A DNA stretch of 64,000 nucleotides from a bacterium (GCA_016781525.1 JADDQE010000263.1:25342-89341); one strand, 5' to 3'. Positions 34,808 to 43,864 are shown, counted from the stretch's first letter. Notes: generated by a model from the letters alone, not told the origin. Made by a program: numbers and translations.

Positions 34808-35644
34808 GTGGCGCATCAGCAAGGTACATACGTCGGCGTGGTCGAGGTGAATGGGGCCTCCATCGCTTACGAGGTTGCAGGGGCCGGTCATCCACTTATT
34901 CTTGTGCATGCGGGCATAGCCGACCGCCAGATGTGGGACGAGCAGTTTGATATTTTCGCCCAACATTATCGGGTAATCCGCTACGACATGCGCGGGTACG
35001 GCCAGACACCAATGGTCGCCGGTCCATTTGCACATTGGCGCGACCTTCATGCGCTCCTGGTTGCTCTTGACATCAGCCGGGCCTACCTGTTGGGCTGCTC
35101 GCTTGGAGGGTCCACGGTGCTCGACTGTGCGCTCGAGTATCCTGACATGGCCGCGGCGCTTATCATAGTCGGTAGCGCACCCAGCGGCTACGGCTTCGTT
35201 GGCGAGCCGCCGCTGCAGCTGCCGGCCTTGGACGCAGCATTGAAAGCCGGCAATCTGCGTGAAGCGGCGGAGCTGGAGGTACAAATTTGGGTCGACGGCC
35301 GGCAGCGCACTCCCGATCAGGTTGAACCAAGTGTGCGGGACCGCGTGCGTGAGATGAATATCATCGCGCTGGGGTCAGCGCTTGCCGAGCTAGGCGAGCC
35401 GGAGCCACTTGATCCTCCAGCTCTAGGGCGTCTAGCGGAAATCTCGGCGCCAACACTGCTGGTGGTCGGGGATCTCGACGAACCAAATATTCTTGCAGCG
35501 GTTGATCAGCTGGCGTCGACGATCCCTGGTGCCAGTCGGGCAGTCATCCCGGGGACCGCCCACTTTCCTAACATGGAACGTCCGGATGAGTTTAATCAGG
35601 TTGTATCAGACTTCCTTGCAGGGCTACCGGCGTCCGCGAGGTAG
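34808..35644 (+). CDS. Alpha/beta-fold hydrolase
   Basis: 278 residues. GTG 34808 is favoured because AAGGAG lies seven bases before it; the ATG at 34802 is only one base from the same site. Hydrolase landmarks: oxyanion region ILVHAGIADRQMW, YDMRGYGQT, nucleophile Ser in LLGCSLGGST (GxSxG), acid in VVGDLDEPN, and the catalytic His in GTAHFPNMERP. It belongs with the 3-oxoadipate enol-lactonase/carboxylesterase-like group, but the substrate cannot be assigned. Beyond the AT-rich promoter upstream there is no operon partner; the next gene, an ArsR-DUF2087 protein, follows after 142 nt on the same strand. Confidence 0.9.
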   Translation: MAHQQGTYVGVVEVNGASIAYEVAGAGHPLILVHAGIADRQMWDEQFDIFAQHYRVIRYDMRGYGQTPMVAGPFAHWRDLHALLVALDISRAYLLGCSLGGSTVLDCALEYPDMAAALIIVGSAPSGYGFVGEPPLQLPALDAALKAGNLREAAELEVQIWVDGRQRTPDQVEPSVRDRVREMNIIALGSALAELGEPEPLDPPALGRLAEISAPTLLVVGDLDEPNILAAVDQLASTIPGASRAVIPGTAHFPNMERPDEFNQVVSDFLAGLPASAR

Positions 35645-35786
35645 CCGCGGCAAGGGACATCGGTGCTGCGCGTTGACGGCATAGGTGTGGTGGGAAGCCT
35701 TGCGCGAACGTATCGGGATTTGCTTGGGCCGGCCGCACACTATGATGTAGCAGCTTCGTGCGTTTCGGGTTGGAGGATTAATAGCT

Positions 35787-37250
35787 ATGGTAATTGCTCC
35801 ATTTCGAGTACCTGCGCCCAGGCGCGTGTCAACACGGGTCGCGCTTGTGCCAGTGTATAACGCACTCACGAGCTTGGCGTTGTTGAACGCCGCCGAGCAG
35901 GTGCAAGACGTCGACGTATGGGTCCATGAAACGGCTGCCCGGCTCACACCCGACCAAAGGCACGCGAATCGGTTAGTTTTTGAAGGCTTGGGCGAGGCGC
36001 TGATCACCGACGAGGAGTGGCCCGATTTCCCGGCCTTTGTCGAGCACCTCGCGTCGCTGTCACCGCAGTCCGTACGCGACCAATTGATCGCACGACTTGC
36101 ACGACCGGCGTCGAGCACTCGCGAGCGCGCAGCCGATAACGGTAGCCCATCGCCCAAAGATCTGCTGACCGAGCGGCAGACGTTTCTTCAACAGCTCGAA
36201 CGGCTGTATCCCGCAGAGCCGCTGGACGAAGTCTTGTACGCTGAGGTCCATGCGCTCCTAACTGACCCCCCAGCCCTCCACGACGTGCTTGTCTCGCATC
36301 TACGGGGGATGTGGGTGAGCTACCTCGCTGACGAGTGGCAGCGACGTCTGCCCTTTTTGATGTCGATCGTGGCGGCGCTCCGCGACCGGGAGTGGCCCGC
36401 GACCGCCACCGAGGCAATCCGTGCTTTTATCGGCCGTGATGTTCCGCCGGCCATCAACGCACAGCTCGACGGCGTTGAGCATATCGTCTTCTCGATCTCG
36501 CCGCATGTTGGGCCGTATGCGTCACGGTTCGGCAGCGATAACACGCTTTGGCTCTTTGTCCGCGGACGCTCGCAACGCGACGATCCCACGCAGCGGCCAA
36601 CGCTCGACTTGCCGCTGCGACAAACACCGATCAAGCGGGTTGAGCTGGTGGGGCCGTTCAGTGCTCTTGCCGACGAGACGCGGCTCCAAATTCTGGAGCT
36701 GCTCGCGCAGGGTGAGCTCCTTGCACAAGAAATTATTGCGCGGCTTGGGCTAAGCCAGTCCAGCGTCTCGCGCCACCTCAAGCAGCTAATCTCGGCGGGC
36801 TTTCTGCTCGAGCGACGCGGCGAGGGCGCCAACAAGCTGTATCGGCTCAACGAGGCCCGCATCGATTGGACCTACCTGTCGCTCCGGCAGCTGCTCTCAG
36901 GCGCCTCATCAGAAGCTCGGATCGAGCAGAACACGCAACCGCCGGAGCTGCGCCGTTTCCTCGACGTCGAGGGCAAGATTGTGGACTGGCCGGCCAGGCG
37001 CAAAGATCAGGTTCTGATTCTGCAGTATTTGGCGGAGCAATTCGAGCCTGGGCGGCAGTACAGCGAGAAGGCGGTCAACAGGCTGCTCGACGAGCGGATT
37101 GCAAAGCGCCGCAAAAGCGGCGCACCCATACGAGGCGTGGAAGGTCCTATCGACTTTGTCACATTGCGCCGCGAGCTCTTTGAGGAGCACTTGCTCCACC
37201 GGACAAACGACGGTGCACGGTACTGGCGCCCAGGCGATCCGGTGTCTTGA
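35787..37250 (+). CDS. ArsR-type HTH and DUF2087 regulator with long N-terminal domain
   Basis: 487 residues in three parts. Residues 1-285 are an undescribed, mostly helical domain (VYNALTSLALLNAAE, LHDVLVSHLRGMWVSYLADEWQRRLPFL, HIVFSISPHVGPY). Residues 290-355 are an ArsR winged helix (FSALADETRLQILELLAQGE, LSQSSVSRHLKQLISAGFL). Residues about 393-480 match DUF2087 (RRFLDVEGKIVDWPARRKDQVLILQYLAEQF, then TLRRELFEEHLLHR and YWR), a small domain tied to transcription regulation. No metal-binding Cys motif of classical ArsR is evident, so it likely senses something through the large N-terminal part. Target genes are unknown; the following methyltransferase is a candidate. Confidence 0.85.
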   Translation: MVIAPFRVPAPRRVSTRVALVPVYNALTSLALLNAAEQVQDVDVWVHETAARLTPDQRHANRLVFEGLGEALITDEEWPDFPAFVEHLASLSPQSVRDQLIARLARPASSTRERAADNGSPSPKDLLTERQTFLQQLERLYPAEPLDEVLYAEVHALLTDPPALHDVLVSHLRGMWVSYLADEWQRRLPFLMSIVAALRDREWPATATEAIRAFIGRDVPPAINAQLDGVEHIVFSISPHVGPYASRFGSDNTLWLFVRGRSQRDDPTQRPTLDLPLRQTPIKRVELVGPFSALADETRLQILELLAQGELLAQEIIARLGLSQSSVSRHLKQLISAGFLLERRGEGANKLYRLNEARIDWTYLSLRQLLSGASSEARIEQNTQPPELRRFLDVEGKIVDWPARRKDQVLILQYLAEQFEPGRQYSEKAVNRLLDERIAKRRKSGAPIRGVEGPIDFVTLRRELFEEHLLHRTNDGARYWRPGDPVS

Positions 37251-37384
37251 GCTTGGCGCGCACAACGTCATCTGGCGCCCAGAATGAAGCAGGGCCTTAT
37301 GATGCGGAGCATATCCTGCCGCGCGGGCGTTTATGGCGGGGTAACGTCTGTCGGTGTGAGCGTTCTTAGCCGGAGGTGGGTAGC

Positions 37385-38200
37385 ATGAGCCAATCGAGTG
37401 AGGCGGCACTCCAAGCAGCCCAGACCTACCAGCAGTATCTTGTTCCGGCGCTGTTCGAGCCGATGGCGCACCTGCTCGTCGAGCGGGCAGCCCTCGCGTC
37501 GGGCGAGCATGTCTTGGACGTGGCTTGTGGGACGGGCGTTGTAGCACGCCTGGCCGCGACCGCGGTTGGCACGCGAGGCACCGTTGCGGCGCTCGATCTC
37601 AACCCAGCGATGGTTCATGTTGCCCGTTCGGTCCCGGTACCAGAGGGAGCCGCAATTAGCTGGCATGAAGGGAGTGCCTTGGCCTTGCCGTTTCCAGACG
37701 CGGCCTTCAGTGTGATCTTCTGTCAGCAGGGGCTCCAGTTCTTTCCCGATCCCGTGCTTGCCCTCCAAGAGATGCGACGCGTCCTAGCGCCGGCTGGCCG
37801 GGTCGTCCTGGTGGTGATGCAGGCGCTTGATCGGCACCCCGTGTACCACACGTTGAACGACGCAATTAAGCAGCATATTGGGACTGGAGCATTTGCTGCA
37901 CCCTTTTCCCTTGGCGACCCCAATCGGCTCCGGTCTTTGTTGACTGCCGGCGGCCTCCCTCGCATCGAAATCGTGCCTGAAACATTCACCGTACGCTTTC
38001 CGCTGCCCGATCGATTTATTACGCTGAGCGTTATGGGCGCAGCGGCGGCGGTTCCCTCGTTTGCCCAAATGGACCCTGCATCGCGTGGGGCACTTGTCGA
38101 CGCGATACGCGGTGATGTCGCGGAGGTAATCGATGCCCACACACAGGGGGATGCGCTGATTCAGACGATGCACGTTTATATCGGTCGGGGCTTCAAGTAG
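37385..38200 (+). CDS. Class I SAM-dependent methyltransferase
   Basis: 271 residues from ATG 37385, with GGAGGT seven bases upstream. The SAM-binding glycine motif is HVLDVACGTGVVAR, the second acidic strand is VAALDLNPAMV, and the post-motif region SALALPFPDAAFSVIFCQQGLQFF is typical of the UbiE/Coq5-like or arsenite-type methyltransferase 11 fold. The C-terminal half (FPLPDRFITLSVMGAAAAVPSF) is a substrate cap. Nothing in context defines the substrate. Single gene; a small GGTTGG/CCAACC hairpin follows the stop. Confidence 0.88.
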   Translation: MSQSSEAALQAAQTYQQYLVPALFEPMAHLLVERAALASGEHVLDVACGTGVVARLAATAVGTRGTVAALDLNPAMVHVARSVPVPEGAAISWHEGSALALPFPDAAFSVIFCQQGLQFFPDPVLALQEMRRVLAPAGRVVLVVMQALDRHPVYHTLNDAIKQHIGTGAFAAPFSLGDPNRLRSLLTAGGLPRIEIVPETFTVRFPLPDRFITLSVMGAAAAVPSFAQMDPASRGALVDAIRGDVAEVIDAHTQGDALIQTMHVYIGRGFK

Positions 38201-38262
38201 CAATTCCTGGTTGGTTCTTGCGCCAACCTAACAGGGGCTGACGTTGGTCGCGAATCTGCATG

Positions 38263-38268
38263 TATAAT
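38263..38268 (+). promoter_or_regulatory. -10 element upstream of the fumarylacetoacetase operon
   Basis: A consensus TATAAT hexamer 55 nt before the first gene of the operon. No good -35 is placed at 16-18 bp, so either the promoter depends on an activator or this is a chance match. Confidence 0.4.
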
Positions 38269-38322
38269 CTAGCGGGATGTGGACGCTGGGGTCCACAGCG
38301 CTATCGACGATGAGCACTCAAT

Positions 38323-39222
38323 ATGAGCGTAATCCGTACACTGCTTGAGGGGAGCATCGACTACGCCGGGCTCTATCCCCCGGCAGGTCTCCCACTGGAG
38401 ACCGCGGTCCGTAACTACGCGGCTTACAGTGCGGGCGAGACAGCCTGGGCACTTGGTCGTTTTATTCTGCCTGTAGGACGCCTCGACCCGTTTGAGCGAG
38501 CCCTTGAGGACCTTGAAGCCGGGACAGGCCCCTCGACTTGGTGCCTCAGTATCTTACTGAGCGGGGAGCTACGCCGCGACGTCGAGGTGATCACCGCGTT
38601 CCAAGAGCGGCGGAGCGGCGCTGCTACCCCGCCAGCTGTGCGCATCAAGGCCGTTGAGCTCAAGGCGCAAACGCCGGCCGAGATTGCCGACGCGATGGCG
38701 GTGCTGCCACAGGATATTCAGACCTTTTTCGAAATCCCGATCGACTCAGACCCGGCTGATCTGATTGCTGCGCTACGCTCAGTGGGGGGGTATGCGAAGG
38801 TACGCACCGGCGGCACCACGCCCGACGCTTTCCCCACGCCTGGGGACCTGCTGCGCTTCGTGGCCACTTGCGTGGAAGCGTCTGTGCCATTCAAAGCTAC
38901 CGCGGGCCTGCATCATCCCCTACGCTCGCACTATCGTCTAACGTATGAGTCCGGGAGCCCGACAGCTCTGATGTTTGGCTTTCTCAATCTCTTGCTAACG
39001 GCTGCATTTCTCCGCGCTGGGCTCCGTCGGGAGGACGCTGCGGCGCTGCTCGAAGAGGCAGATCCGACGACGTTGCGCTTTGATTGCGAGCACATCTACT
39101 GGCGCTCGTATCAACTGGAGCTGCCGGCCGTGACACGAGCCCGCCGCGAAATCGTCCGTTCCTTCGGCTCGTGCTCCTTTACCGAGCCAATCGACGATCT
39201 GAAAGCGATGCACCTGCTGTGA
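38323..39222 (+). CDS. Unassigned protein coupled to fumarylacetoacetase
   Basis: 299 residues, no family recognised. It is a soluble alpha/beta protein with no signal peptide. Notable blocks are the start IRTLLEGSIDYAGLYPPAGL, the central IKAVELKAQTPAEIADAM and TFFEIPIDSDPADLIAALR, the Gly-rich YAKVRTGGTTPDAFPT, and FKATAGLHHPLRSHY; the spacing of strands and the KVRTGG and KATAGLHH segments recall a TIM-barrel enzyme with conserved Lys, Arg and His. Its stop overlaps the next gene's GTG (GTGA), so it is translated with fumarylacetoacetase. I infer a step or accessory role in tyrosine/homogentisate breakdown, unproven. Confidence 0.8.
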   Translation: MSVIRTLLEGSIDYAGLYPPAGLPLETAVRNYAAYSAGETAWALGRFILPVGRLDPFERALEDLEAGTGPSTWCLSILLSGELRRDVEVITAFQERRSGAATPPAVRIKAVELKAQTPAEIADAMAVLPQDIQTFFEIPIDSDPADLIAALRSVGGYAKVRTGGTTPDAFPTPGDLLRFVATCVEASVPFKATAGLHHPLRSHYRLTYESGSPTALMFGFLNLLLTAAFLRAGLRREDAAALLEEADPTTLRFDCEHIYWRSYQLELPAVTRARREIVRSFGSCSFTEPIDDLKAMHLL

Positions 39223-40556
39223 CATCAATGCTCAATGCGACACATGATCCGGCGCTCCGGTCATGGGTCTCGTCGGCAAACGCGCCCGGAACCGATTTCC
39301 CGATTCAAAATCTGCCCTTCGGTGTTTTTCGGCGACGGGCGGAGGCCGATTGCCGCGTAGGTGTCGCGATCGGCAATCAAATCCTTGACGTCGAGAAATC
39401 TAGTAGCCTAGGCTTGTTTCACGGCCTTGCCGCCGAGGCGGGAGCAGCCTGTTCCGGGGGCACGCTCAACGCGCTTATGGCGCTCAGCGCCGCGCACCAA
39501 TCAGCGCTGCGTGCCGCATTGAGCGCGCAACTTGCAGCCGACGCCACATGGTATCGGAGCGATCCGCAGCTTGGACTGCGGCTGCTAACGCCGATCTCCG
39601 ATGTCGAGATGTGCCTGCCGGCGACGATCGGCGATTACACTGATTTCTACGCGTCCGTGTATCACGCGACCAACGTCGGGCGGCTCTTCCGGCCTGATAA
39701 TCCGCTACTGCCCAACTACAAGTACGTGCCGATCGGCTACCATGGCCGCGCCTCCTCGATCGTCGTGAGCGGTACGCCGATACGACGGCCGCGGGGGCAG
39801 ATCAAGGATCCTCAGGCGGATATACCAGTTTTTGCGCGGTCCCACTTGCTGGACTATGAGCTTGAGGTTGGGGTATTTGTTGGTCCTGGCAACGAACTGG
39901 GTCAGCCCATCGCTATCGATGCTGCCTCAACCCATATCTTTGGTCTCTGTCTGCTCAATGACTGGTCGGCTCGCGATATACAGAGCTGGGAATATCAGCC
40001 GCTGGGGCCGTTCCTGGCAAAGAGCTTTGCTACTACCTTAAGTCCATGGGTGGTGACGCTGGAAGCACTTGCTCCCTTTCGGCGCGCGGCCTTTACCCGT
40101 CCAGAGGGCGATCCCGCGCCGCTGCCCTACCTATTTTCGTCCGCGGACCAGCTCCTTGGAGGCCTCGATCTGACGCTAGAGGTGGCGCTGCTGACGGAGC
40201 AGATGCGGGCCGAGGGCCTGGAGCCTGTACCTGTAAGTCGGGGGAGCTTCGCCGATATGTACTGGACGATCGCGCAGCTCCTGACACACCATGCCAGCAA
40301 TGGCTGTAATCTGCGACCCGGCGACCTCCTGGCGAGTGGCACGGTCTCCGGCCCGGTCAAAGACTCGCGCGGCTGCCTCCTCGAGCTCACGACGCGCGGT
40401 GACGAACCGCTCATACTTCCGACGGGCGAAAGTCGCCGCTTCTTGGAGGATGGCGATGAAGTGATATTGCGCGGCTATTGCGAGCGAGCGGGAGCCGTGC
40501 GGATTGGGTTTGGCGAGTGCCGCGGCATCGTCGTATCCGCGCTACCGGGGGCGTAG
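39219..40556 (+). CDS. Fumarylacetoacetase
   Basis: Last enzyme of tyrosine and homogentisate degradation, splitting fumarylacetoacetate to fumarate and acetoacetate. About 445 residues from GTG 39219 (overlapping the previous stop) or 442 from ATG 39228. The family N-terminal domain is seen in [19 protein letters not shown], then [29 protein letters not shown] with the catalytic His, [12 protein letters not shown] with the metal Glu, and [20 protein letters not shown] with the metal Asp. The late [26 protein letters not shown] is also characteristic. No homogentisate dioxygenase or isomerase is within the window. Confidence 0.95.
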   Translation: MTSMLNATHDPALRSWVSSANAPGTDFPIQNLPFGVFRRRAEADCRVGVAIGNQILDVEKSSSLGLFHGLAAEAGAACSGGTLNALMALSAAHQSALRAALSAQLAADATWYRSDPQLGLRLLTPISDVEMCLPATIGDYTDFYASVYHATNVGRLFRPDNPLLPNYKYVPIGYHGRASSIVVSGTPIRRPRGQIKDPQADIPVFARSHLLDYELEVGVFVGPGNELGQPIAIDAASTHIFGLCLLNDWSARDIQSWEYQPLGPFLAKSFATTLSPWVVTLEALAPFRRAAFTRPEGDPAPLPYLFSSADQLLGGLDLTLEVALLTEQMRAEGLEPVPVSRGSFADMYWTIAQLLTHHASNGCNLRPGDLLASGTVSGPVKDSRGCLLELTTRGDEPLILPTGESRRFLEDGDEVILRGYCERAGAVRIGFGECRGIVVSALPGA

Positions 40557-40599
40557 GCATGACGGCTTGGCAGATCGATCGAGCTCGGAGCACCGCCTG

Positions 40600-41082
40600 A
40601 TGCTGCATCTGCTGGTTGCCGAGATCAAGCTGCCCTTGCCCCGGGATGCGGTGTTCGAGTTCTTTGCCGATGCCGCCAATCTCGAGCGCATCACGCCGCC
40701 CCAGCTGCGGTTCAATATTCTGACGCCCCAGCCGATCGAGATGCACGAGGGCACGCTGATCGAGTATGGCCTGCGGCTCTTTGGCATACCGCTACGGTGG
40801 CGCACGCGCATTTCGCGTTGGCGTCCGCCGTACGAGTTTGTGGATGAACAGCTGCACGGGCCGTATGTTGAATGGATCCATACGCATCGCTTTCGAGTGC
40901 ACGAGCAGGGGACGATCATCGAAGACAATGTGTGGTATCGGCTGCCGGTGGCGCCGCTGGGGGAGCTGTTTCATCCGCTGGTCCGGCTGCAGCTGAATCG
41001 GATTTTTCGCTTTCGGCAACAGGCGGTGTGGCACTATCTTGTTGCGGATGCAAAGCGAGATTCTTTCGTTGACAGCCGGTAG
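40600..41082 (+). CDS. SRPBCC (START-like) ligand-binding domain protein
   Basis: 160 residues from ATG 40600. Single helix-grip fold of the polyketide-cyclase/COQ10 superfamily: opening [32 protein letters not shown], then [41 protein letters not shown] in the central sheet, and a C-terminal helix with [14 protein letters not shown]. Proteins of this kind bind hydrophobic small molecules. It follows fumarylacetoacetase by 43 nt and is probably in the same transcript. The -35 of the next promoter lies inside its last codons. Confidence 0.82.
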   Translation: MLHLLVAEIKLPLPRDAVFEFFADAANLERITPPQLRFNILTPQPIEMHEGTLIEYGLRLFGIPLRWRTRISRWRPPYEFVDEQLHGPYVEWIHTHRFRVHEQGTIIEDNVWYRLPVAPLGELFHPLVRLQLNRIFRFRQQAVWHYLVADAKRDSFVDSR

Positions 41083-41097
41083 GCGAGATGCTATAGT
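41069..41097 (+). promoter_or_regulatory. Strong sigma-70 promoter of the NCS2 permease
   Basis: Perfect TTGACA (41069-41074), 17-bp spacer, TATAGT (41092-41097). Predicted start near 41104. The -35 overlaps the end of the SRPBCC gene. The permease start is about 200 nt downstream. Confidence 0.8.
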
Positions 41098-41112
41098 TTT
41101 CTAGACTATAGC
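41090..41112. promoter_or_regulatory. Inverted repeat over the -10 of the permease promoter
   Basis: GCTATAG (41090-41096) and CTATAGC (41106-41112), nine bases apart, spanning the -10 and start point. The placement fits a repressor operator; it could also fold in the RNA only in part, since the left arm lies before the start point. The regulator is unknown. Confidence 0.55.
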
Positions 41113-41301
41113 AACCCTCCGCAGCGCCGGGGGGTTTCGTGTGGAAATAAGAGGCGAGGCGTGCGATGGCATCGAGATATTCTGGATTGGGCGAGCGGCT
41201 TAGATGGCCGTCGCGATCGTCCCTTCGGTGTCATCGTTAAGTTCGCTCCATAGCTTCCCCAAGCGGGGAGCTTTTTTTATGCCCTACCCAGGAGGATGGT
41301 A
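41104..41301 (+). ncRNA. Structured 5' leader with attenuator upstream of NCS2 permease
   Basis: From the predicted start the leader carries a first hairpin AACCCTCCG/CGGGGGGTT (41113-41136), a second one GCGA(G)CGGC/GCCGTCGC (41191-41214), and an intrinsic terminator at 41252-41278 (AGCTTCCCC-AAGC-GGGGAGCT followed by seven T). The terminator ends 23 nt before the start codon and the ribosome site GGAGG is at 41291-41295, so read-through must be regulated. GGGGGG of hairpin 1 could pair with the TTCCCC of the terminator, and its CCTCC could pair with the ribosome site. It does not match the purine riboswitch core or an evident PyrR site. A riboswitch or protein-controlled attenuator sensing a nucleobase is inferred. 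Confidence 0.6.
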
Positions 41302-42693
41302 ATGGCCCAATCTGCCCTCACCGCGCCCGTGCGCGGCTACCTGCCGCAAGATCGGCCCGCAACTCCGGCGATGATTAGCCTTGGGTTGCAGCATGTTCTG
41401 ACCATGTTTCCGGCGACCGTGCTCGTTGCAATTTTGACCGGCTTCGATGTGGGAGTGACACTGTTTGCAAGTGGTCTCGCGACCTTGCTGGCGCTGCTTC
41501 TGTCCAAAGGCCGAATTCCGCTCTACTATGGCTCGAGCTTCGCGTATATCGTCCCGGTCGTTGCGATTGCCAGAGTCTATGGCGTGCCTGTCGCACAGGC
41601 GGGTATCGTGGGCACCGCCTTTGTCTCGATCCTGGCCGGTCTCCTGATCCGGCAGGTTGGCAAGCCAGTGCTCGACCGGGTGCTGCCGCCAATCGTCACC
41701 GGCTCGATGGCGATCGTGATTGGCATCGCGCTGGCGAAGGCAGCCCTTGATATGGCGACGGGCGTCTGCTGCCTCGGCGATCAGGTTGCTGCTCAAGGCC
41801 TTTCGTGGTTTGCCGTGGCGGTCACGACCATGCTAATTACCGTCTGCGCATCTGTGTACCTCCAAGGCCGTGGCCTGCTGGGTATGCTGCCGGTGCTGAT
41901 TGGAGCACTTGGCGGCTATACGGTTGCGCTCGGCTTTGGCTTGGTAGATTTCACCAATGTTGCGACCGCGCCCTGGTTTGCGATGCCGCGCTTCAGCTTC
42001 CCGGCTTTCACCGATCCCAATGCGCTGACCGCCCTCCTCGCGATTGCACCGATTGCGATCGCCACGATTCCCGAGTCGACGGCGCACCTGTACCAGATTA
42101 GCCTGTACGTCGATCGACTTGCGGATGAGCTGGGGCGGCCGGCTCTTAAAATCAAGCGGCTGATCGGCCTCAACTTGGTGCTCGACGGCATCGGCGATTT
42201 TGTCAATGGAATGCTGGGTGGGTGTGCTGGAACCAACTACGGCGAAAACAACTCGCTCATGGCGATTACGCGGAACTACTCTGCGCCAGTCTTGATGACC
42301 GCCGCTGTGATTGCGATGATGCTGGGCTTCGTCGGCAAGCTGGCAGCATTGGTCGGTACAATCCCGACGGCAGTTGTGGGCGGGCTCGCGATCTACTTGT
42401 TCGGCGTGATTGGGCTGCAAGGTGTTGCACTTATGCAGGCCGAAAAGGTTGACCTCTTCAATCCGCGTCAGCTCGCTGTCGGCGCCACAATTCTGGTAGT
42501 TGGCATTGGCGGTAGCGCTTATGCCGATGGCTCGATCCCGGTGGGAGCCTATCGACTGCCGGCGATTGCGACCGCGGCGGCCGTCGGCATCTTGCTCAAC
42601 CTGCTCTTTATGTTGGGGCCTTCACGTGCGCAAGCGACCCAAGCGGATGAGGCTGTGGAGGCACCGCAGACTGTGCAACAGCCAGCTGCATAG
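41302..42693 (+). CDS. NCS2-family uracil/xanthine permease
   Basis: Proton-coupled nucleobase importer of 463 residues, twelve to fourteen membrane segments. ATG 41302 is six bases after GGAGG; an ATG at 41296 touches it. NCS2 hallmarks: N-terminal LGLQHVLTMFPATVLVAILTG, PLYYGSSFAYI, and the signature GCAGTNYGENNSLMAITRNYS, close to the TTYGEN form of uracil permeases such as UraA and PyrP; the IPESTAHLYQ segment supplies the substrate-site Glu region. Uracil is thus the best guess, xanthine possible. No pyr or purine genes adjoin it. Expression is likely controlled by the operator and attenuator upstream. Confidence 0.92.
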   Translation: MAQSALTAPVRGYLPQDRPATPAMISLGLQHVLTMFPATVLVAILTGFDVGVTLFASGLATLLALLLSKGRIPLYYGSSFAYIVPVVAIARVYGVPVAQAGIVGTAFVSILAGLLIRQVGKPVLDRVLPPIVTGSMAIVIGIALAKAALDMATGVCCLGDQVAAQGLSWFAVAVTTMLITVCASVYLQGRGLLGMLPVLIGALGGYTVALGFGLVDFTNVATAPWFAMPRFSFPAFTDPNALTALLAIAPIAIATIPESTAHLYQISLYVDRLADELGRPALKIKRLIGLNLVLDGIGDFVNGMLGGCAGTNYGENNSLMAITRNYSAPVLMTAAVIAMMLGFVGKLAALVGTIPTAVVGGLAIYLFGVIGLQGVALMQAEKVDLFNPRQLAVGATILVVGIGGSAYADGSIPVGAYRLPAIATAAAVGILLNLLFMLGPSRAQATQADEAVEAPQTVQQPAA

Positions 42694-42714
42694 TCATACC
42701 CTCACCTGCCTACA

Positions 42715-42745
42715 AAGCCCGTGCCGAGGCATTCGGCACGGGCTT
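42715..42745. terminator. Bidirectional terminator hairpin
   Basis: AAGCCCGTGCCGA (42715-42727), loop GGCAT, TCGGCACGGGCTT (42733-42745): 13 perfect pairs. It lies between the permease stop and the end of the convergent site-2 protease gene, with short T-rich ends on both strands. Confidence 0.8.
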
Positions 42746-42760
42746 CGGTTGGTCACGGCA

Positions 42761-43864
42761 CTAGGGGAATACGGGAACGAGTGGGCTCGGCGTAAATAGG
42801 AGCAGAAAGAGCAGGAGACCGCTCACACCGAGCGCGACCTGTGACGGCTTTAGTCGTAGAACATCGTTGAACGGCGCCGGGTGACGCGGTCCCATGAGCC
42901 AGATCAGCGCAAGCCAGACCAGCCACGACTGCGACACGAAAATGCCAAGCACGAAGCAGACTCCGAGCATCGTGTACGCAATCAAGTCGGCGTCGCGTCC
43001 AAATAGGGCATAGGCGATGTGGCCCCCGTCAAGCTGCCCAACCGGCAACAGATTGAACATCGTGACGAGCAACCCGATCCACGCGCCCCAGGCGACCGAG
43101 TTGAGCTGGACATCCACTCCGTTCCCTGGCAGCCACTGGCCAAAGACGACGAACTTGGCCAACGCGTACAAGACAGAATTTCCTTCCTGCAGATACCCGG
43201 TAGCCGGAGGCGGAGCCACCGTTGAGGTAGCCAGCCCATAGAGCAGGAGCGGAATCGCGACGACGAAGCCCGCCAGTGGACCCGCGATCGCAACCTCAAG
43301 CAGTGTTCGGCGGTTCTCGAAGGGCTCGCGCTGCACGATCACGGCGCCCAAGGTGCCGGTGATCGAAATCCCCGGGAACATCGGGATGAAGTAGGGCAAG
43401 CTCGCCGGAGCGCCACGCAAGCGGCTGACGACGAAGTGGCCCATCTCGTGAGTGAAGAGAATCCCTAGCAGCGTAAGGGCGAAGGGAAGACCGAAGCGCA
43501 GCTGTGCTGGATCGCGAAGAAAGACACCAAAATCCGGCGTCTGAAGCTCATTGATCGCGCCGGTCATCAGCACCGTCACTACCGTTGTGAGAAACAAACC
43601 GACGCTGACGCCCCAGCGCAGCGGGCGGCGCTTGACGACGCCCGGCGAGGCAACAACCTCGACGTCGGCGCCCTGCGGCCTGAGGAAAGGTGTGTAGCCA
43701 AGCCGCTCAAAGCGCTCACGCAGCGGGGCATAGACCTGGTCAGCCGGGGTAAGCAGCCGACCGCGCACGATGATCGTGCCGCTCTCAGTACGTCGAATGT
43801 CCGACGCGGCGATCAGCCCGACCAGCGCTGGCTGAATATCATAGTCGACAAAACTACCAGTCAT
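42761..43864 (-). CDS. Site-2 protease family (M50) intramembrane metalloprotease
   Basis: 367 residues. A cytoplasmic N-terminal domain of about 80 residues (LTPADQVYAPLRERFERLGYTPFLRP) precedes six or seven membrane helices. The zinc motif is HEMGH at 139-143, and the second motif NLLPVGQLDGGH at 271-282 gives the Asp ligand. This layout is that of the large plant EGY-like and cyanobacterial/Chloroflexi S2P branch rather than RseP, as there is no PDZ domain. Such enzymes release membrane-bound regulators or remove signal remnants. Substrate unknown. Convergent with the permease; the start is ATG 43864. Confidence 0.92.
   Translation of the reverse strand: MTGSFVDYDIQPALVGLIAASDIRRTESGTIIVRGRLLTPADQVYAPLRERFERLGYTPFLRPQGADVEVVASPGVVKRRPLRWGVSVGLFLTTVVTVLMTGAINELQTPDFGVFLRDPAQLRFGLPFALTLLGILFTHEMGHFVVSRLRGAPASLPYFIPMFPGISITGTLGAVIVQREPFENRRTLLEVAIAGPLAGFVVAIPLLLYGLATSTVAPPPATGYLQEGNSVLYALAKFVVFGQWLPGNGVDVQLNSVAWGAWIGLLVTMFNLLPVGQLDGGHIAYALFGRDADLIAYTMLGVCFVLGIFVSQSWLVWLALIWLMGPRHPAPFNDVLRLKPSQVALGVSGLLLFLLLFTPSPLVPVFP

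Noticed and set aside
41104..41280. Purine riboswitch in the permease leader
   Set aside because: The conserved junction and loop sequences of the purine aptamer could not be found.
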